DNA from: CATQHP01 sp965214915
GTDB lineage: Bacteria; Acidobacteriota; Terriglobia; Bryobacterales; UBA6623
DNA length: 64,000 bases
Direction: 5' to 3'
Assembly: GCA_965214915.1 (NCBI GenBank)
Contig: CBDCCP010000003.1
Location: forward strand, 434,001-498,000
In this document: piece by piece, positions 59,166 to 64,000 of the stretch
How the letters are laid out: the number at the start of each line of letters is the position of its first letter
Numbering within the stretch: the stretch's first letter is position 1
The notes under the pieces: generated by a model
Database searches by the model: none
Told to the model about the DNA's origin: nothing
The model's input: the letters and a program-made list of their open reading frames with translations, nothing else
Position numbers and translations under genes: made by a program

Positions 59166-60613
59166 GCCGGCGAGCGGCGGCGGCGCTGCTGTTGTTGGCC
59201 GCGGCGGCCTGCGTCCGGCCGGCGGCCGATCGGGGCCGGGCGGCCCGGCCGAACGTGCTGTTCCTCAGCGTGGACGACATGAACGACTGGGTCGGCGTTC
59301 TGGGCTACGAGCCGGCGCGGACGCCCAACATCGATCGGCTCGCCGCGCGGGGCACGCTGTTCGCCAACGCTCACGCCCCCTCTCCGAAGTGCAACCCTTC
59401 GCGCACCGCGATTCTCTCCGGGCTGCGGCCGTCCACCACGGGAATCTACGGCAACGGCGAATGGTGGAAGCCGAACCTCCCCGAGGCCGTGATGCTGCCG
59501 CGCTACTTCAAGGACAACGGCTACTACGCGGCGGGCGGCGGCAAGGTTTTTCATCACACGCCGGGCTTCAATCCGCCCGATTCGTGGGACGAATACTTCG
59601 ATCTGCAGGGCGATCTGAAGTCCGCGGATTTTCTGGTTCCCTACCGCCGGCCCGATCATCTGACGAGCTTCGATTGGGGGCCGCTCGACCGCGCGGATAT
59701 GGAGATGGGCGACGGGGCGACGGTCCGTTGGGCCGAGGAATTTCTGGCGCGCAAACACGAACGGCCGTTTTTCCTCGCCGTGGGGCTGTTTCAGCCGCAT
59801 CTGCCGTTCTATGCGCCGCGGGCGCGGTACGACGCGGTCGGGCCGGGCGAAGCGCCGCTCCCGCAGGATAAGCCCGGCGATCTCGACGACGTGCCGCCGG
59901 CGGGCCGCAAGATGGCGGCCTTCCGCACGAACGACCTGGAGTTGATTCTCGAGCACGGCGATCTCGACGACGTGGTCCGCGCCTACACGGCCTGCATCCG
60001 TCACGCGGACGCGCTGATCGGCCGCCTGCTCGACGCGCTCGACGCCGGCGCTTACGCCGAAAACACGATCGTCGTGTTCTGGTCCGACCACGGCTACCAC
60101 TTCGGCGAAAAGCATCACTTCGCAAAAAATACGCTTTGGGAGCGGTCGTCGCGCGTGCCCCTGGCAATCGTTGCGCCGGGAGTGACCAGGCCGAAGACCG
60201 TCTCCACGCGGCCCGTCAGCCTGCTGGACCTGTATCCGACGTTGTTGGATTTGAGCGGTCTGCCGCCTCGGGAAACCCTCGAAGGCGTCAGCCTGCGTCC
60301 GCTGCTCGAAGACCCGAACCGGGAATGGGAGCGTCCGGCCGTCATGACCTTCGGCCGCGGCAACCATGCCGTCCGCTCGGAGCGTTACCGCTATATCCGC
60401 TACGCCGACGGCGGCGAGGAACTGTACGACCACGCGCGCGACCCTCATGAATGGACGAATCTCGCCGCCGACCCCGCCTACGCCGAGGTCATCGAGCGGC
60501 ACGCGCGGCGGTTGCCCGCGCGCAACGCGCCGGCGGCGCTGCCCAAAAGAGCCTTCGAGTTCGACCCCCAAAGCTATACGTGGCGGCGCAAGTCCAAAAC
60601 CGAAAAGCCATGA
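59162..60613 (+). CDS. Sulfatase lipoprotein, iduronate-2-sulfatase-like
   Basis: A 483-residue exported protein with a lipobox signal (RRAAAALLLLAAAACVR). LFLSVDDMNDWVGVLGYEPA has the metal Asp pair and CNPSRTAILSGLRPSTTG the CxPSR signature. WSDHGYHFGEKHHFAKNTLW matches iduronate-2-sulfatase-type enzymes. It overlaps the sialidase gene by 4 bases and the cupin gene by 4 bases, a tight operon for trimming sulfated, sialylated glycans. Confidence 0.93.
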   Translation: MSRRAAAALLLLAAAACVRPAADRGRAARPNVLFLSVDDMNDWVGVLGYEPARTPNIDRLAARGTLFANAHAPSPKCNPSRTAILSGLRPSTTGIYGNGEWWKPNLPEAVMLPRYFKDNGYYAAGGGKVFHHTPGFNPPDSWDEYFDLQGDLKSADFLVPYRRPDHLTSFDWGPLDRADMEMGDGATVRWAEEFLARKHERPFFLAVGLFQPHLPFYAPRARYDAVGPGEAPLPQDKPGDLDDVPPAGRKMAAFRTNDLELILEHGDLDDVVRAYTACIRHADALIGRLLDALDAGAYAENTIVVFWSDHGYHFGEKHHFAKNTLWERSSRVPLAIVAPGVTRPKTVSTRPVSLLDLYPTLLDLSGLPPRETLEGVSLRPLLEDPNREWERPAVMTFGRGNHAVRSERYRYIRYADGGEELYDHARDPHEWTNLAADPAYAEVIERHARRLPARNAPAALPKRAFEFDPQSYTWRRKSKTEKP

Positions 60614-60942
60614 AGCGCTTCGGCATTTCCGAACTGAACTCTCGACGGAGCGAGTCGCGGAAAAGCTACCTCGAATTTCTGAGAGCCCAAACGCTCAGCA
60701 CGGGGTTGTACGTGTTGCGCGCCGGCGAGCAGGACCCGCAGCAGCCTCACGCCGAAGACGAGGTCTATTACGTCATCCGCGGGCGGGCCCGGTTCCGGGC
60801 GGCCGGAGAGGATTGCGCCGTCGAGAGCGGTTCCGTTTTATTCGTCCCGGCTGGCGTCGAGCACGCATTCCATGAAATCGAGGACGAGTTACACGCGCTC
60901 GTCTTCTTCGCGCCGCCCGAAGGGACCGGCAAGATCGAGTAG
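60610..60942 (+). CDS. Cupin-domain protein
   Basis: A 110-residue single-domain cupin from ATG 60610, overlapping the sulfatase stop. LRAGEQDPQQPHAEDEVYYV and SVLFVPAGVEHAFHEIEDEL are the two cupin motifs with His and Glu metal ligands. Small cupins often bind or isomerise sugar acids. Its place at the end of a sialidase-sulfatase operon suggests a role with the released sugar; no reaction can be assigned. Confidence 0.88.
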   Translation: MKRFGISELNSRRSESRKSYLEFLRAQTLSTGLYVLRAGEQDPQQPHAEDEVYYVIRGRARFRAAGEDCAVESGSVLFVPAGVEHAFHEIEDELHALVFFAPPEGTGKIE

Positions 60943-61132
60943 CCGCCCGCGCAGACGCGCCCCGACAGCCGGCGCCTGTCCCAACCGCTTCGACGCCGCC
61001 GAACAGGCCGGCTCCGCTTTGTTCGCGAATCCGTCTAAGGGCAACAGAAATACAACATATTGCAGTTCAAGAATGAACGGCCTACAATATGCAGTGAATC
61101 GACAAAAAACTAAAAAAAATCGCTGCAGACCC

Positions 61133-61161
61133 TTGACAACCTTTCGGCGGATATTCAGAAT
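61133..61161 (+). promoter_or_regulatory. mraZ promoter (-35 TTGACA, -10 CAGAAT)
   Basis: A perfect -35 TTGACA (61133-61138) and a CAGAAT hexamer (61156-61161) are spaced by 17 bases, 90 bases upstream of mraZ. A CATATTG/CAATATG inverted repeat lies further upstream (about 61049-61084). This is the expected position for the start of the division-cluster transcript. Confidence 0.7.
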
Positions 61162-61163
61162 AG

Positions 61164-61208
61164 GTGGTCAAAAGTGGATTGAAGTGATCCACAGTGGTTT
61201 GAAAGTGG
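61164..61208 (+). promoter_or_regulatory. MraZ operator, five GTG boxes at helical spacing
   Basis: GTG (mostly GTGG) repeats start at 61164, 61174, 61184, 61194 and 61205: intervals 10, 10, 10 and 11 bases, directly after the -10 hexamer. MraZ rings bind repeated G-rich boxes spaced by a helical turn just downstream of their own promoter (TGGGN boxes spaced by 5 bases in E. coli). The pattern supports autorepression of mraZ and the dcw cluster. Confidence 0.75.
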
Positions 61209-61250
61209 TCAAGCCGCTGCCGGACGCCAAGTCTCTACTTTTTGACGGGT

Positions 61251-61712
61251 ATGTTTCGAGGAACGCAGTCGGGCAACGTCGACGCCAAGGGCCGCCTGAA
61301 GGCCCCGGCATTGGTGCAGCGCCGGTTGAAAGAGCAATACGCGAGCGGAGAAGTCTTCATCACGAGCCTGGACGGCGTGACCGTCAATGTTTTTCCTATC
61401 AAGGAGTGGGAAACCGTCGAGGCCAGATTAGCGGATAAATCGACTGCCGGCAATCAGGCGCCGGCCGGCGCGGTCAAGAACAAGATTCTGTTTCAGGCGA
61501 ACCGCTATGGGGCGGAGAATACCTTGGACAACCAGGGACGCTTCCTCGTGCCTGCCGTGTTGCGGGACTCGGCAGGCATGAGGGGCGAAGTGAAGATTCA
61601 GTGGCAATCGAACCACATGGTTGTGCTGAGCGCGGCGAACTACGACGCCGCGGCGGCGGCAAACGAGCTTTCCGCGGACGAGTTGGGGCATGCGGCGGAT
61701 TACGGGTTCTAA
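61251..61712 (+). CDS. mraZ: Transcriptional regulator MraZ
   Basis: A 153-residue protein from ATG 61251: MFRGTQSGNVDAKGRLKAPA and the second copy NTLDNQGRFLVPAVLRDSAG are the paired SpoVT/AbrB-like folds with DxKGR and DxQGR motifs that touch DNA. It assembles as a ring and represses the division and wall cluster. The stop is 12 bases before rsmH, the standard mraZ-rsmH order. An upstream in-frame TTG (61242) is less likely. Confidence 0.94.
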   Translation: MFRGTQSGNVDAKGRLKAPALVQRRLKEQYASGEVFITSLDGVTVNVFPIKEWETVEARLADKSTAGNQAPAGAVKNKILFQANRYGAENTLDNQGRFLVPAVLRDSAGMRGEVKIQWQSNHMVVLSAANYDAAAAANELSADELGHAADYGF

Positions 61713-61723
61713 CGGGGCGCCGC

Positions 61724-62593
61724 ATGGGCCATTATCCCGTCATGTTGCAGGAAGCGGAGCAGTATCTCCGCGTCGTTCCGCACGGAACGTACTGCGACTG
61801 TACGGCAGGAGCCGGCGGATACGCCGCCATGATATTACGCCGTCTCGAAAGGGGGCGGCTGGTGTTGATCGACCGTGATCGGGAAGCGCTTGCCGCTTGC
61901 CGCGAACGGTTTGAGGAACGGGGAGAAAACGTGTCGTATTATCACGGCAGCTACGGCGAGATCGCACAGGCGGTCAAGGACTATGCGCCGCTGGACGGAA
62001 TCGTCGCGGACCTCGGCCTTTCGAGCCTGCAACTCGACGACCCCGAACGGGGTTTCAGCTTTCGAGCCGAGGCCCCCCTGGATATGCGCATGGACCGCGG
62101 CCGGAGCCTGCGCGCCGAGCACATCGTTAACCAGTACGACGAGACCGCTCTCGCCGACCTGATCTACCAACTGGGAGGCGAGCGCCGCAGCAGAAGAATC
62201 GCCGCGGCCATTGTCCGCGGGCGGCCGGTCAGAAACACGCGGCATCTGGCGGAGATCGTCGCGCGGGCCGCGGCTCAGCCTAAAAGACGGCGCATTCATC
62301 CGGCGACAAAGACGTTCCAGGCCTTGCGCATGGCGGTGAACGACGAGCTTGGCGAGTTGCAGAAGCTGTTGGGCGCGGCGCCCGCGCTGCTCGCTCCGAA
62401 TGGACGCTTCGTTGCGGTGAGCTTCCACAGCGGCGAAGACAGGCTGGTGAAGCAATCGTTCCGCGGCGGCGGCGCCGCCGGGATTTATGAAGTTTTGACC
62501 AAGGGCGTGATTCGCCCCTCAGCGGATGAGGTCGGTAAAAATCCGCCCAGCCGCAGCGCCAAACTGCGGGCGGTTCGTCGAACGGACCGCTAA
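61724..62593 (+). CDS. rsmH: 16S rRNA m4C1402 methyltransferase RsmH
   Basis: A 289-residue SAM-dependent enzyme from ATG 61724. The start GHYPVMLQEAEQYL, SAM motif DCTAGAGGYAAMI, LVLIDRDREALAAC, GIVADLGLSSLQLDDPERGF and FVAVSFHSGEDRLVKQSF are RsmH (MraW) hallmarks. It methylates N4 of C1402 in the 30S P site. The stop TAA is part of the CTAA duplication made by the insertion sequence directly behind it; the protein end is unchanged. Confidence 0.95.
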   Translation: MGHYPVMLQEAEQYLRVVPHGTYCDCTAGAGGYAAMILRRLERGRLVLIDRDREALAACRERFEERGENVSYYHGSYGEIAQAVKDYAPLDGIVADLGLSSLQLDDPERGFSFRAEAPLDMRMDRGRSLRAEHIVNQYDETALADLIYQLGGERRSRRIAAAIVRGRPVRNTRHLAEIVARAAAQPKRRRIHPATKTFQALRMAVNDELGELQKLLGAAPALLAPNGRFVAVSFHSGEDRLVKQSFRGGGAAGIYEVLTKGVIRPSADEVGKNPPSRSAKLRAVRRTDR

Positions 62594-63828
62594 GGAAACT
62601 CTGAACAAGCAGGCTATTGACTGGGATAATAAGGGGAGAGCAGCGGGCACGGGGAATAAGGGGGAGAGCGATGGCGCAGCGGACGTTTGCAGAATTGGAG
62701 TACGAGGGGAAGAAGAAGCAGACGAGGCGGGAGAAGTTTCTGGCACGGATGGAGGACTTGATTCCGTGGGAGCGCATGGAGGAGCGCATCCGCCCGTACT
62801 ACCCCCAAGCGGGGCGGGGGCGGCGACCGTACGCGTTGGCGGTGATGCTGCGCGTGCATTGCGTGCAGTTGTTTTACAACGTGAGCGATCCGGGGATGGA
62901 GGACATGCTGTACGAGATCGAGTCGGTGCGGCGCTTCGTGGGCTTGCGTTTGGGGGATGCGCTGCCGGACGAGACGACGATTTTGAACTTTCGGCATCTG
63001 TTGGAGCGGCACGAGTTGGGCGGGAAGCTGATGGCGGAGATCAACGCGCACTTGGCGGAGCAAGGCTTGCGGCTGCGGGAGGGGACGATTCTGGACGCGA
63101 CGATCATCGCGGCGCCGAGTTCGACGAAGAACAAGAAGCGGAGTCGCGACCCACAGATGCATCAGACCAAGAAGGGGAATCAATGGTATTTCGGGATGAA
63201 GGCGCATATCGGCGTGGACGCCGAGACGGGGCTGACGCATAGCGTGGCGGCGACGGCGGCGAACGTGGCGGATGTGACCCAAGGGCATGAGTTGCTGCAC
63301 GGCGGGGAGCGGGAGGTGTGCGCGGATGCGGGTTACCAGGGGATCGACAAGCGCGCGGAGCATCGGGGGCGTAAGGTGCGCTGGCAAGTGGCCTTGAAGG
63401 CTGGGCAGCGGCGGCGCTTGGCGGCGGGCAGCGCGGAGGCGCGGGCGGAGCGGCGCAAGGCAGAGGTGCGGGCCAAGGTGGAGCACCCGTTTCTGTACGT
63501 GAAGCGGCACTTTGGCTACGCCAAGGTGCGCTATCGCGGCTTGGCCAAGAACCGGGAGCGGATCAGTCTGCTGTTGGGCTTCGCCAATCTGCTGCTTGCC
63601 GGGCGCTACGCGACGGCCTGAGCGCCACAATACAGGAGTCGTGCGTCCATGCCGGCGCCAAGCCGCAGAAGCGGAGTCGAAGCCGTCGCTGCGGGGTCAA
63701 AAATTGGCGTTGCGCAGTCAAAATCGGCAGGATTCAGCCGCAAAATTCGCCGGCAGCCCGGCTGCAACCGCTCCTTACGGACAACTTCAACCAGCCAACG
63801 CGCCAAAACCACTTTATTCAGACTTTCC
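62594..63828 (+). mobile_element. IS5-family insertion sequence, 1235 bp, CTAA target duplication
   Basis: The left end GGAAACTCTGAACAAGCAGG and the inverted right end GGAAAGTCTGAATAAAGTGG are imperfect terminal repeats. CTAA directly flanks both ends (62590-62593 and 63829-63832), the 4-base YTAR-type target duplication of IS5 elements. Inside is one intact transposase gene and about 207 bases of 3' non-coding sequence. The insertion separates rsmH from the rest of the dcw cluster. Confidence 0.85.
62671..63621 (+). CDS. IS5-family transposase
   Basis: A 316-residue DDE transposase from ATG 62671. RPYALAVMLRVHCVQLFYNV is the N-terminal DUF772-type domain; ILDATIIAAPSSTKNKKRSR (first Asp), HIGVDAETGLTHSVAATAAN, VCADAGYQGIDKR (second Asp) and the C-terminal VEHPFLYVKRHFGYAKVRYR with its Glu complete the site, as in IS5/ISL-type enzymes. 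The gene is intact and probably active. A partly deleted relative is at 40966-41177. Confidence 0.93.
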   Translation: MAQRTFAELEYEGKKKQTRREKFLARMEDLIPWERMEERIRPYYPQAGRGRRPYALAVMLRVHCVQLFYNVSDPGMEDMLYEIESVRRFVGLRLGDALPDETTILNFRHLLERHELGGKLMAEINAHLAEQGLRLREGTILDATIIAAPSSTKNKKRSRDPQMHQTKKGNQWYFGMKAHIGVDAETGLTHSVAATAANVADVTQGHELLHGGEREVCADAGYQGIDKRAEHRGRKVRWQVALKAGQRRRLAAGSAEARAERRKAEVRAKVEHPFLYVKRHFGYAKVRYRGLAKNRERISLLLGFANLLLAGRYATA

Positions 63829-63866
63829 CTAAACAAGGCCATTTGATCGATAGAGATTGTGACGCA

Positions 63867-64000
63867 ATGGAGGAGCATATGCTACCGAGAGAGTCTGCGC
63901 CCGAGGCGCCGTCGAACAAACAGGTCAATGGGTTTACCTACGACGGCGTCCGGGCCGGGCGCAATATTCGAGCCGGACTCTCTCGGCGAGCCGCGTGTAC
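63867..64000 (+). CDS. Start of a dcw-cluster gene (ftsL position), partial
   Basis: A frame opens at ATG 63867 or, more likely judged by GGAGGAG in front, ATG 63879, and runs off the right edge: MLPRESAPEAPSNKQVNGFT, YDGVRAGRNIRAGLSRRAC. Only a polar N-terminus is visible, so no family can be read. In most bacteria ftsL or a small FtsL-like gene follows rsmH, which is the basis of the suggestion. Confidence 0.55.
   Translation, partial: MEEHMLPRESAPEAPSNKQVNGFTYDGVRAGRNIRAGLSRRAAC

Noticed and set aside
59105..60571. 488-codon minus-strand frame under the fourth sulfatase
   Set aside because: Antisense of a gene with a full CxPSR signature and a signal peptide; no motif on this strand.

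Overview
The window is GC-rich bacterial chromosome. Its protein families point to Acidobacteriota, Bryobacterales ('Candidatus Solibacter'-like): three proteins carry the Solibacter TIGR03437 extracellular domain, one is a TIGR03436-type VWFA protein, one is an Oar-like TonB receptor, and there are NHL-repeat, NHS-transporter and sulfatase genes. Sulfatases next to a sialidase suggest a life on sulfated, possibly host-derived, glycans. This placement is inferred from gene content; no rRNA gene is present.

Layout. (1) 1-9.0 kb: a ligase/ACP/acyltransferase fusion running off the left edge, a 17-repeat NHL protein, a nucleoside-type MFS transporter and recX. (2) 9.0-14.4 kb, plus strand: envelope and isoprenoid genes dxr, rseP, an OmpH/Skp-like chaperone, a small membrane protein and a secretin. 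(3) 14.6-15.6 kb: a vapBC module with a broken vapC, plus gene debris. (4) 15.6-25.8 kb: a secreted TIGR03437 protein, three sulfatases, a pabA/trpG glutaminase, a RelE/RHH pair and a mannonate-dehydratase-like lipoprotein. (5) 25.9-32.4 kb: tRNA-Lys, an astacin-like protease, a frameshifted M1 aminopeptidase and an orphan Phd antitoxin. (6) 32.6-39.4 kb: two tandem TonB receptors with His/Glu-rich loops, then glpD. (7) 39.5-41.3 kb: a decay zone with a frameshifted small Tat-like protein, higBA remnants and an internally deleted IS5-type transposase. (8) 41.3-48.6 kb: a VWFA protein, an Oar-like receptor, a ThuA protein and a DUF3604 protein. (9) 48.7-56.9 kb: a minus-strand defence island in which type III restriction-modification genes mod and res are separated by DUF2806, an MNT-HEPN module, an unknown 155-aa protein and a ribbon-helix-helix protein. 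(10) 57-61 kb: methyltransferase, sialidase, sulfatase and cupin genes. (11) 61.1-64 kb: the start of the division (dcw) cluster, with the mraZ promoter and its GTG operator, mraZ and rsmH, cut by an intact IS5-family element inserted at the rsmH stop codon.

Two themes stand out. First, toxin-antitoxin and R-M genes are dense and many are degraded: vapC, higBA, relE, and orphan Phd and FitA-like antitoxins. Second, there is a large secreted or outer-membrane catabolic repertoire of four sulfatases, one sialidase, three TonB receptors and two metalloproteases. The best candidates for something undescribed are the R-M operon with its embedded MNT-HEPN-155aa unit, and the tandem His-rich receptors. 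All family names here are assigned by reading motifs; no database search was run.
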